Source: JAGRKR01 sp041397725 (GTDB lineage: Bacteria > Pseudomonadota > Alphaproteobacteria > Rhizobiales > Hyphomicrobiaceae). Taken from it: a stretch of DNA of 64,000 nucleotides. Both the position numbers and the translations under genes were made by a program. How positions within the stretch are numbered: the first letter of the stretch is position 1; the number at the start of each line of letters is the position of its first letter. Under the pieces are notes generated by a model that searched no databases, was not told the DNA's origin, and saw only the letters and a program-made list of their open reading frames with translations. This document shows, piece by piece, positions 52,126 through 59,852 of the stretch. The stretch covers positions 1-64,000 of the forward strand of contig JAWKVZ010000008.1 of assembly GCA_041397725.1 (NCBI GenBank), read 5' to 3'.

Positions 52126-54183
52126 ATGGTCGACGAGACACGCGCTCCGATTGAAGACGAGGCGCCGGTCAACCCCTACAGTCTCCTGGCTGCCGTCAAC
52201 GACTCCAGCAAGGACGCCCACATGGCGTGGCTCATCTTCCTCGGGTTGATGAGCTACCTGATCCTGGCCGTGGCCGGCGTCAGCCACAAGGATCTGCTGC
52301 TCAACAGCGATGTGCCGCTTCCGATCCTGCAGGTGAAGATCGAGCTGACCCGCTTCTTCCTGTTCGCGCCGCTGGTGCTCGTGCTCCTGCATCTCGGCGT
52401 CATGCTTCAACACGTGCTGCTGGCGCGCAAAACTATCGAATTCGATCGCGCGCTCGCCCAACTGGAGCCGACCTCGAAGCGCTCGCACCCGCTCAGGCTC
52501 GAGCTGCAGAACTTCTTCTTCGTGCAGGCGCTCGCCGGCCCCGAGCGCAGCCCGATCATGAGCATGTTCCTGCACGTCATGGCGTGGCTCACGTTGGTGG
52601 TCCTGCCCGTCATCCTCATCATCTACATTCAGATCGTATTCCTGCCCTATCACCACGTGACCATCACCTGGGCGCATCGCATCTCTCTTCTCGCCGACAT
52701 CGTCATGCTCGTGGCCATGGGCGTCTTCCTTGTGCGCTCGGAGACGTCGTTCTTCAGCGCCTTCTGGCGGACCGGACGCCATCACCCCGTGAGCGTTATG
52801 TCGACGACGGTCGTGCTGATCCTGGTGACGTTGTTCTCCTTCTTCGTCGCGACGGTGCCGGACGAGGCCATGGACCGCCTTTCGCAGTCGCTGCCCGGCG
52901 CCAGCCGCACGGCGCAGGCCGACAGCCCCGGCACCGGCAACCTCATGGGCTTCGTGATGCCGTTCCTCGGCGCCACCTCCGACGGCTCGTTGTTCGGCAT
53001 CTTCCGGCGGAACCTCGAGGTGAGCGACACCGATCTCGTGGTCGACAAGGATATCGTGCCGGGCGAACGGACGCTCAGCCTGCGCGGACGCGATCTGCGC
53101 TACGCCCGCCTCGACCGCAGCGACCTGCAACAGGTCGATCTGACGGGCGCCAATCTCGACGGCGCCAGCCTGATCGGCACGGATCTGAGGCGCGCCTGGC
53201 TCGGCTGCGCCAACCCAGCCCTGCTGCAGGACACCGGCAATCGCCCGCTCGCCGGCTGCACCCGGGCGCGCAAGGCGGATTTCACGCGCGCCAAGCTCGA
53301 CGGCGCGCGGCTCGGCGGCATAGACCTCAGCGACGCCACCCTGGCCGAGGCGATCCTCGAGCAGGCCGAACTCGCCAACTCCGTGCTGGTCGGTGCCAAC
53401 TTCGCCTCGGCTCGGCTCGGCGGCGCCGACCTCGGCGGCGGGGCGGAGATGCAGCGGGCAAGCTTTCTCTATGCCCGCCTGCAGGGCACGGATTTCACCG
53501 GCGGGCAGCTCCAGTTCGCCGATTTCTCGAGCGCGGGCATGCAAGGCGTCATCATGGCTCACGCCAACCTGATGGGGGCAAGCTTCCTCAGCGCCGACCT
53601 GCAGGGCGCCTCGCTCTACAAGGCCAGGCTGCAGGGGGCCGACTTCGGTGGCGCGAAGCTGACGGGTGTCGATCTGCGCGACGCCGTGATCTGGGAGACG
53701 ACGCCGCCCCACGAGGAGACGGCGCCGTTCGCCGACTTCACCGACATCACGCTGAAGCCCCTCGGCACACCGGAGCTCGCCTCCCTGAAGATCGCCCTCG
53801 AGCAGATCGGCAAGCGCCCGTTGACGCTCAAGATGAAGGACAAGCTGGCGATCCTGACCTCCGCCGCGGAAAGCGCCCGCTGGGCCGGCTCGAGCGAGGA
53901 GAAGAGCTGGCAGAAGCTCGTGACCGTGACCGCCAGCGCCAAGACGCCCGTGTACAAGGGCGAGATCACGGATTTTCTGGGCAAGCTCGGCTGTCTCGCG
54001 CGCTGGAACGACGGCTTCGTCGGCGCGGGCGTGATCAAGCGGGCCCTGTCACCTCGGTTCAAGGGGGACATGCCCATGCTCTACGACAAGCTGCGCGCGA
54101 CGACGTGCGCGGCCTCGCGCAGCGTCCTCAAGGGGCCGCTGGCGCGCATGGCCGTGGAAGCCGACAGCGCCCGCGGCAACTGA
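52126..54183 (+). CDS. Membrane protein with cytoplasmic pentapeptide-repeat domain
   Basis: 685 residues. The first 260 hold about four hydrophobic helices (near 36-55, 75-100, 150-175, 188-205 and 225-245). Residues about 310-535 are pentapeptide repeats of the A(D/N)LxG type (LTGANLDGASLIGTDL, LDGARLGGIDLSDATL, ANLMGASFLSADLQGASL), which fold as a right-handed beta-helix. A 140-residue helical tail follows. The repeats are interrupted by a Cys-containing loop (LGCANPALLQD ... AGCTRA). No function is established for this architecture; a membrane-tethered scaffold is likely. ATG at 52126 after an A/G-rich leader (GGGGAGAGGGG). Confidence 0.85.
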   Translation: MVDETRAPIEDEAPVNPYSLLAAVNDSSKDAHMAWLIFLGLMSYLILAVAGVSHKDLLLNSDVPLPILQVKIELTRFFLFAPLVLVLLHLGVMLQHVLLARKTIEFDRALAQLEPTSKRSHPLRLELQNFFFVQALAGPERSPIMSMFLHVMAWLTLVVLPVILIIYIQIVFLPYHHVTITWAHRISLLADIVMLVAMGVFLVRSETSFFSAFWRTGRHHPVSVMSTTVVLILVTLFSFFVATVPDEAMDRLSQSLPGASRTAQADSPGTGNLMGFVMPFLGATSDGSLFGIFRRNLEVSDTDLVVDKDIVPGERTLSLRGRDLRYARLDRSDLQQVDLTGANLDGASLIGTDLRRAWLGCANPALLQDTGNRPLAGCTRARKADFTRAKLDGARLGGIDLSDATLAEAILEQAELANSVLVGANFASARLGGADLGGGAEMQRASFLYARLQGTDFTGGQLQFADFSSAGMQGVIMAHANLMGASFLSADLQGASLYKARLQGADFGGAKLTGVDLRDAVIWETTPPHEETAPFADFTDITLKPLGTPELASLKIALEQIGKRPLTLKMKDKLAILTSAAESARWAGSSEEKSWQKLVTVTASAKTPVYKGEITDFLGKLGCLARWNDGFVGAGVIKRALSPRFKGDMPMLYDKLRATTCAASRSVLKGPLARMAVEADSARGN

Positions 54184-54217
54184 CGCCGTTCGAGCCCGCA
54201 AGGGGGCCGCATAGGTC

Positions 54218-54246
54218 TTGCGCACATCGGCGCGGCACGCTATGTT
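54218..54246 (+). promoter_or_regulatory. Candidate ssb promoter
   Basis: TTGCGC (54218-54223), 17-base spacer, TATGTT (54241-54246). Just upstream of the SOS box, so a LexA dimer there would cover the start site. The leader to the ssb ATG would be about 200 bases. Confidence 0.5.
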
Positions 54247-54248
54247 GA

Positions 54249-54263
54249 GAACATTACAGGAAC
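54249..54263. promoter_or_regulatory. Alphaproteobacterial LexA box (GAAC-N7-GAAC)
   Basis: GAAC ATTACAG GAAC, the reverse complement of the direct repeat GTTC-N7-GTTC that LexA binds in alphaproteobacteria. It lies 3 bases downstream of the -10 candidate of ssb, an SOS gene in many bacteria. Confidence 0.75.
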
Positions 54264-54450
54264 GCAGCGGCCCGATATTCTGTGGAGAAGGGTGCGCGCG
54301 TCGGCAAGGTGCGGACGGCGCGGAGTATGGTCGGCGGCGAGTCTCGGCCTCGACAGGGCGGACCCGGAGCCCGGGTCCCGCAGCGGCGCCGACGAATGTG
54401 ACCCCGCTGGTGCGCGGTCACGCCGTCCCGGAACAATTGAGGAGCATGTC

Positions 54451-54951
54451 ATGGCCGGATCCGTAAACAAGGTCATTCTGGTCGGCAATCTCGGCAAGGA
54501 CCCGGAAGTGCGGCGGACGCAGGATGGCCGGCCAGTGTGCAACCTGCGGGTCGCCACCACCGACTCCTGGCGCGACAAGAACTCGGGCGAGCGCCGCGAG
54601 CGCACGGAATGGCACGCCGTCGTCATTTTCAACGAGGGACTGTGCCGGGTGGCCGAGCAGTATCTGAAGAAGGGTGCGAAGGTATATATCGAGGGTCAAC
54701 TCCAGACCCGCAAATGGCAGGATCAGTCCGGTCAGGAGCGCTATACAACCGAAGTCGTTCTGCAAGGCTTCGGCGGCCAGCTCACCATGCTGGACGGCCG
54801 CGGCGGGCCCGGCATGCAGGAGAGCGGCCAGGGCGATTACGACAGCGGGCCGTCGTCCGGCGGCTATCGCGAGCAGGCACCGGCGCGCGGCGGCGGCAAG
54901 GGGAAGCCCGGCGGCTTCGACAAGGCGCTGGACGACGAGATCCCGTTCTGA
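54451..54951 (+). CDS. ssb: Single-stranded DNA-binding protein
   Basis: A 166-residue homotetrameric protein that coats single-stranded DNA in replication, recombination and repair. The N-terminal OB fold spans about residues 1-110 (VNKVILVGNLGKDPEVR, WHAVVIFNEGLCRVAEQYLKKGAKVYIEGQL). A Gly-rich linker follows, and the acidic tip DDEIPF at the C-terminus recruits partner proteins. ATG at 54451 follows TTGAGGAG. The LexA box about 190 bases upstream indicates SOS control, in line with uvrA and xth being repair genes in the same region, though not one operon. Confidence 0.97.
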   Translation: MAGSVNKVILVGNLGKDPEVRRTQDGRPVCNLRVATTDSWRDKNSGERRERTEWHAVVIFNEGLCRVAEQYLKKGAKVYIEGQLQTRKWQDQSGQERYTTEVVLQGFGGQLTMLDGRGGPGMQESGQGDYDSGPSSGGYREQAPARGGGKGKPGGFDKALDDEIPF

Positions 54952-54983
54952 GCCTGCGAGGCTGCTGACGGCGGCAAGCACCA

Positions 54984-55044
54984 GGGTGCGATCGGTCGGG
55001 GTGGCTGCGCGCAAGCGCAGCCGTGACGCGCGTGAATCGCACCC
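54984..55044. repeat. Palindromic repeat, unit 3 (REP-like family)
   Basis: Best-preserved unit: outer arms GGGTGCGAT / ATCGCACCC are perfectly complementary, and the inner hairpin GGCTGCGC-GCAA-GCGCAGCC is perfect. Same family as 4335-4470. Located just after ssb. Confidence 0.82.
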
Positions 55045-55054
55045 TGCACGTACC

Positions 55055-55115
55055 GGGCGATCGGTCGGTATGGCTGCGCGCGAGCGCAGCCGTGATGAGC
55101 GTGAATCGCGCCCTG
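55055..55115. repeat. Palindromic repeat, unit 4 (REP-like family)
   Basis: Tandem partner of unit 3, with the perfect inner hairpin GGCTGCGC / GCGCAGCC. Outer arms have decayed (GGGCGAT / ATCGCGCCC). The rest of the gap to 55362 shows nothing further. Confidence 0.8.
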
Positions 55116-55362
55116 CGCGCACCGGGCGCGCGTGATCAGGCGCATCGGACGATTTGACTCCCATATGGTTTTTCGGACTTCGGCCGCTTGCACCGGTGGG
55201 GCCGGCGTTGGCGCATGCGCGCGATCGTTGCATCGACACCCTTCAGCTTCACGCTGTCGTGAGAGTGTCGGCCGAGGCATGTCTCTTGCTTGACGGAACC
55301 CCAGGATCGAAGCTTCGGAACGCTGCGACCAGGGGCTCGCACTGACGGGAGACAGCACGCTC

Positions 55363-56529
55363 ATGAGTGTACGCCTGCGCCGTATCGGCGGGAATCTGGC
55401 CCTGCTCGCAATGTCACTGGCAGTAGTGTTCGCCATGCTGGAACTCGTGGTCTTCAAGTACATCTTCGTGCCCGACGATGTCCTGGAGACCGTTTCCGTA
55501 GACGGGGTCGTGCGCTATCGGCCCGGCACCACGGCGATCATGCGCTATCCCGGCGGCGTGCGCACGCGCGTCACCATAAATGCCCAGGGCTGGAACTCGA
55601 CGAAGGCGAGCTACCGCAAGGAGCGCACGCCCGGCACCCTCCGCGTCGCCGTCGTCGGCGATTCCTATGTTCATGCCCGCTATCTCGATGTCGACGGCGC
55701 CTTCCCGGAGCTGCTGGAGGCGGAGCTCGGCCGTCGTGGCATCCCGACGGAGGTGTATCGTTTCGGGATCGACGGGGCGCCCCTCAGCCAATATCTGCAC
55801 ATGTTGCGCCGGGAGGTCCGTCAGTACCGGCCCGACATCGTGGTCGTGCCGCTCATTCACAACGATTTCGACGAGAGCTACCGCCTGATCCGCCGACGCT
55901 ACTGGTCGAGCTTCATGAAGCTCCGCAGCGACGCCGACGGCAGGATCGTCGAAATCGCGCCGACGGACTATCGGCCGGGGCTGTCCGATACGCTCCGGGG
56001 CCTGCGGAGCTTCCGCTACCTCTACTACAACACCAGCCTCTATCTGACGCTCAAGGGCGTCGTGAGCCGTTATGTGTGGGGCGGTAAGGAAGATTATGCG
56101 CCGGAGTTCATCCAGTCGGCGGTCGATATCCGCAACATCCGCGATCACGCGAAAAACCGCATCTTCGCCCGCTATGTGCTCGCAGAGATGAAGAGGCTGG
56201 CCGACGCCGATGGCTTCCGGCTGGCCTTCGTCATGGATGGCGTCCGCGAGGCGATTTACGACGGCAAGCCGTTGTCGAGCTATGAGGTCGGCAAGCTGAA
56301 CGCGCTCGCAGCACAGCTCACGGGCGAACTCGGCTTGCCGTTCGTGGACCTGCAGGACACCTTCGCCGCGGCCTACAGGCAGACGGGCGAGCGTCTCGAG
56401 TTCCCTTACGACTGGCACTGGAACGGCAAGGCCAACGCCCTCGTGGCGCGGACGATTGCCGACATGGTGATCCGCGACCCGCGCATCGGCACGGCGCACC
56501 TCGCCAAGGGGCGGACGCCGAGGCTGTAG
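55363..56529 (+). CDS. Membrane-anchored SGNH/GDSL hydrolase-like protein
   Basis: A 388-residue protein with an N-terminal hydrophobic anchor (about 11-32) and the bulk outside the cytoplasm. VAVVGDSYVHA (about residues 95-105) gives the GDS block with the nucleophile Ser; IHNDFDESY is at the place of the block III Asn; DWHWNGKAN near the C-terminus gives the Asp-x-x-His pair (DxHWN, as in AlgX/DHHW-type proteins). Such proteins often move or remove O-acetyl groups on surface polysaccharides. No polysaccharide genes are nearby, so the substrate is open. ATG at 55363. Confidence 0.82.
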   Translation: MSVRLRRIGGNLALLAMSLAVVFAMLELVVFKYIFVPDDVLETVSVDGVVRYRPGTTAIMRYPGGVRTRVTINAQGWNSTKASYRKERTPGTLRVAVVGDSYVHARYLDVDGAFPELLEAELGRRGIPTEVYRFGIDGAPLSQYLHMLRREVRQYRPDIVVVPLIHNDFDESYRLIRRRYWSSFMKLRSDADGRIVEIAPTDYRPGLSDTLRGLRSFRYLYYNTSLYLTLKGVVSRYVWGGKEDYAPEFIQSAVDIRNIRDHAKNRIFARYVLAEMKRLADADGFRLAFVMDGVREAIYDGKPLSSYEVGKLNALAAQLTGELGLPFVDLQDTFAAAYRQTGERLEFPYDWHWNGKANALVARTIADMVIRDPRIGTAHLAKGRTPRL

Positions 56530-56565
56530 CCGGGGCCGCGGTGGGCACCCGACGGGCGCCGGCGC

Positions 56566-57357
56566 TCAGCCAGCGCCCATGTCCAGCGTCACCCAGACGG
56601 GCACGTGATCGGACGGCTTCTCCCATCCGCGCGTGTGCTTGTCGATGCCGGCCGCCTGCAGCCGGTCGGCGGCCTGGGGGGACAGCAGCATGTGGTCGAT
56701 GCGGATGCCGTTGTTCTTCGGCCAGGCGCCGGCCTGATAGTCCCAGAAGGTATAGGTTTCCTCCGCGCTTGTGGTCGCGCGCACGGCATCGACGTAGCCG
56801 GTGTTGAGGATGGCGCGAAAGGCCGCCCGGCTTTCAGGCTGGAACAGTGCGTCCTCCGTCCAGAGCTCGGGCCGCCGGGCGTCCTGCGGCTGGGGAATGA
56901 CGTTGTAGTCACCGGCGAGGACGACGGGCTCCTCGAGCGCGAGCCGGGATCGCGCATGGGCCTCGAGCCGACGCATCCAGGCGAGCTTGTAGGGGAACTT
57001 GTCGGAATCGATCGGATTGCCATTGGGGAGATAGAGACTGGCGAACCGCACGACCCCCGAGGCGACGGAAACGACGACTTCCAGATAGCGCGCCTGCTGG
57101 TCGTCGGAATCGCCCGGAAGCCCGGGCACGACCTCGTCGAACGGCAGCTTCGAGAGCACCGCGACGCCGTTGAAGCCCTTCTGGCCGTGCACGGCGATAT
57201 TATAGCCGAGGTCCTCGATGGGCCCGCGCGGGAAGCCCTCGTCGACGCTCTTGATCTCCTGCAGCGCCACCAGATCGGGTGACGCCTCCTTGAGCCAGGT
57301 GCAGAGGACGTCGATACGCGCCTTGACGCCGTTGATGTTCCAGGTCGCGAGCTTCAT
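56566..57357 (-). CDS. xth: Exodeoxyribonuclease III
   Basis: AP endonuclease/3'-5' exonuclease of base excision repair, 263 residues, metal-dependent EEP fold. Catalytic blocks: ATWNINGVKAR (Asn7), VALQEIKS (metal Glu), YLPNGNPID, LAGDYNVIP (Asp-x-Asn), RIDHMLLSP and the final SDHVPVWVTL (Asp-His). Full length and all motifs present. ATG at 57357. It converges with the SGNH gene and is divergent from a small membrane protein gene. Confidence 0.96.
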   Translation of the reverse strand: MKLATWNINGVKARIDVLCTWLKEASPDLVALQEIKSVDEGFPRGPIEDLGYNIAVHGQKGFNGVAVLSKLPFDEVVPGLPGDSDDQQARYLEVVVSVASGVVRFASLYLPNGNPIDSDKFPYKLAWMRRLEAHARSRLALEEPVVLAGDYNVIPQPQDARRPELWTEDALFQPESRAAFRAILNTGYVDAVRATTSAEETYTFWDYQAGAWPKNNGIRIDHMLLSPQAADRLQAAGIDKHTRGWEKPSDHVPVWVTLDMGAG

Positions 57358-57488
57358 GGATGGCGTCCCGACCGAAGCTCCCGGCGACAGGACTTCGTCA
57401 ACATTATTGGTTCACACCTAATTAGGCAATTCATGGGATGATCTTGATCGCTCTATATCAAGGGCAGTGCACGGGAGTGGCGGAAACC

Positions 57489-57848
57489 ATGACAGCGTCG
57501 TTCTACCAGGGCAAGGTCAAGCATGACGACCGCATGCTGTTGATGTTGTCGACGCTCAACGGCCTGTTCGCGATGACAGTGCTGTTCGCATGGACGCTGA
57601 TCGCCATGTTCGTGGCGGAGCCGGTGTCCTGGGCGACGTGGCATCCCATGAGCGCTGCGTCGAGACCGGAAGTCTACGATTACCCGTTCGTCATGCTGTG
57701 GGCGATGCCGATCGCCGGCATGTCGATTTCCTGGGCCGCGCAGAAAATCGGCAACCGCCAGTTGGCGCATTTCATCTTGTGCGTGCCGCTGCTGGTGCTC
57801 GGCCTCATGGTCGGCTGGTATCATTTCGCGCCGGTCGCCTGGCGCTGA
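57489..57848 (+). CDS. Small integral membrane protein of unknown function
   Basis: A 119-residue protein with three predicted helices (about residues 23-42, 65-84 and 93-114). The N-terminus MTASFYQGKVKHDDRMLL is charged. No named family recognised. ATG at 57489 is preferred over 57438 because the membrane topology and charged start fit better and no ribosome-binding site precedes the earlier Met. It is divergent from xth. Confidence 0.65.
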   Translation: MTASFYQGKVKHDDRMLLMLSTLNGLFAMTVLFAWTLIAMFVAEPVSWATWHPMSAASRPEVYDYPFVMLWAMPIAGMSISWAAQKIGNRQLAHFILCVPLLVLGLMVGWYHFAPVAWR

Positions 57849-57928
57849 GGTGCGACGGCGGGCAGCGCACGTCGCGCCCACCCTGTGTGATCCCGTCCAT
57901 GCTCATCGCGGCGGGCGCACCCGTCCGT

Positions 57929-58273
57929 TCAGATGGTGAAGCTGGTGCCGCAGCCGCAAGCCGCGGTCGCGTTCGGATTGCGAATCTGGAACGAGGCGCC
58001 GATCAGGTCGTCCACGAAGTCGATCTCCGACCCGGACATGAAGGTGAGCGAGATCGGATCGATGGCGACGCTCGCACCATCGCGCTCGATCAGCAGGTCA
58101 TCGGGCTCGGCCTGCTCTATCAGGTCGAATTTGTACTGAAACCCCGAGCAGCCGCCGCCCTCGACGCTGACGCGCAGCAGTCGGCTCGACGGCTCCGCCG
58201 CAACGATTTCGCAGATGCGCCTGGCGGCGCTCTCGGTGACACGGACGTCGGGGGCGAGTGTCTCGGTGGTCAT
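57929..58273 (-). CDS. erpA: Iron-sulfur cluster insertion protein ErpA (HesB/IscA family)
   Basis: A-type Fe-S carrier that hands clusters to apo-proteins. 114 residues with the three conserved Cys: one in VEGGGCSGFQYKF and two in the C-terminal CGCGTSFTI. SFQIRNPNATAACGCG is the family's closing block. ErpA rather than IscA is inferred from the LTFMSGSEIDFVDDL segment and from its common placement next to dgt in alphaproteobacteria. The ATG at 58273 lies directly behind a tandemly duplicated ribosome-binding region. Divergent from dgt. Confidence 0.9.
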   Translation of the reverse strand: MTTETLAPDVRVTESAARRICEIVAAEPSSRLLRVSVEGGGCSGFQYKFDLIEQAEPDDLLIERDGASVAIDPISLTFMSGSEIDFVDDLIGASFQIRNPNATAACGCGTSFTI

Positions 58274-58274
58274 G

Positions 58275-58304
58275 CTCTTCTCTCGCGTTCTCTTCTCTCG
58301 CGTT
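58275..58304 (-). repeat. Perfect 15-bp tandem duplication of the erpA ribosome-binding region
   Basis: On the erpA strand AACGCGAGAGAAGAG occurs twice in a row, ending one base before the ATG. Each copy contains the purine-rich AGAGAAGAG, so erpA has two equivalent Shine-Dalgarno candidates 15 bases apart. Confidence 0.85.
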
Positions 58305-58545
58305 CGTGTATGCCGGGGCCATCTAGCGGGGGCGCGGCGAGGCAAAATTGCGCTCGCTCGTCCGGCCGCATACGGCGCTTGTCTGTCGGTCACGCACCCC
58401 TGATGTAGGGACGCACCGCCGGATGGCAATGCCGTGCGGGGCCGCGTCCGTCTGTGTGCTTGCCGTCGCCGGCCTCAGGGCGTAGGTCTCTGCCAGAAGG
58501 TAGGCCCGCTGGCCGCGATGTCAATTCGATCCTGGCGGAGAGGAT

Positions 58546-59790
58546 ATGAAGGCGCTGGGTTCCTCGCAGGAGCACCGTTTCGGCGCGGATCTCGCGCCGG
58601 GAGAGAGGCGGCTCGCCGAGTATGCCGCCGATCCGTGCCACTCGCTCGGACGGCTGCATCCCGAGCCGCCCTGTCCCATGCGCAACGATTTCCAGCGGGA
58701 TCGCGATCGCATCGTGCATGCGTCGGCGTTTCGCCGTCTCACCTACAAGACCCAGGTGTTCGTCTATCACGAGGGGGACCATTACCGGACACGGCTGACC
58801 CACTCCCTCGAGGTCGCGCAGATCGCACGAGCCATGGCCCGGCAGTTGATGCTCAACGAGGATCTGGCCGAGGCGCTCGCGCTCGCCCACGACCTCGGGC
58901 ATCCCCCGTTCGGCCACGCCGGGGAACGTGCGCTCGATGCCGTCATGCGCGACTACGGCGGTTTCGATCACAACGCGCAGAGTCTCAGGCTGGTGACCTC
59001 GCTCGAGCGCAAATATGCCGAGTTCGACGGCCTCAACCTGACCTGGGAGACGCTCGAAGGCCTCGTCAAGCACAACGGTCCGCTGACCGGGCGCCACGCT
59101 GCCGGCGAAGGGGAGCCGCGACCGCTGCCGGCGTCGATCGTCGCCTACGACGCCCGCCACGATCTGGCCCTCCACCAGTTCGCCGCCGCCGAGGCGCAGG
59201 TGGCGGCGCTCGCCGACGACATCGCCTACAATACCCATGACATCGACGATGGGCTGCGCGCCGGTCTCATCGCGATCGAGGACCTGAAGGCGCTGGCGCT
59301 GCCCGGACGGTTCGTTCGGGAGGCCTTGGCTCGCCACCCGAGCCTGCCTGCGGCCCAGCTCATGTACGAGGTCACGCGACGCCTCATCACCGTGATGGTC
59401 GCCGATGCCGTGGCGGAAGCGCGCCGGCGGCTCGCCCGCCTTTCACCCGCCTCGGCCCAGGAGATCCGGCAGGCGGAAGAGCCGGTGGTGGCATTCTCGG
59501 ATGCGCTCGCCTCGCAGCTCGCCGAGTTGCGCCGCTTCCTGTTCGCGCGCGTCTATCGCCATCCCCGGGTGATGAACGTGATGCGCGACGCCGAGCGCGT
59601 GGTGGCCGAGCTCTTCTCCCGCTATCTGGCCGACTATCTGGCGCTGCCCGAGGCCTGGCAGGCGCGTTGTGTGGGGCTCGGGGCGTCCGAGCGCGCCCTC
59701 GTGATCGCCGATTTCGTGGCCGGCATGACCGACCGGTTCGCGATCGGCGAGCACCGCAGGCTGTTTGACGCTACCCCGGATTTGCGATAG
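58546..59790 (+). CDS. dgt: Deoxyguanosinetriphosphate triphosphohydrolase-like protein
   Basis: A 414-residue HD-domain phosphohydrolase that cleaves dNTPs to deoxynucleosides and triphosphate. Metal-site motif: HSLEVAQIARAMA, then ALAHDLGHPPFGHAGE (HD pair), and the later Asp in ALADDIAYNTHDIDDGLRAG. RDRIVHASAFRRLTYKTQVF is the type 2 dGTPase N-terminal block. ATG at 58546 follows GAGAGGAT. It precedes argS by 62 bases; dgt-argS-SPOR-nagZ is a conserved order in Rhizobiales. Confidence 0.95.
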   Translation: MKALGSSQEHRFGADLAPGERRLAEYAADPCHSLGRLHPEPPCPMRNDFQRDRDRIVHASAFRRLTYKTQVFVYHEGDHYRTRLTHSLEVAQIARAMARQLMLNEDLAEALALAHDLGHPPFGHAGERALDAVMRDYGGFDHNAQSLRLVTSLERKYAEFDGLNLTWETLEGLVKHNGPLTGRHAAGEGEPRPLPASIVAYDARHDLALHQFAAAEAQVAALADDIAYNTHDIDDGLRAGLIAIEDLKALALPGRFVREALARHPSLPAAQLMYEVTRRLITVMVADAVAEARRRLARLSPASAQEIRQAEEPVVAFSDALASQLAELRRFLFARVYRHPRVMNVMRDAERVVAELFSRYLADYLALPEAWQARCVGLGASERALVIADFVAGMTDRFAIGEHRRLFDATPDLR

Positions 59791-59852
59791 TCGGCGCCGA
59801 TCGGACGGTGGGAGCCCGCAGGGATGCGCTCCGCCTCCCAAGGAGTGATCCA

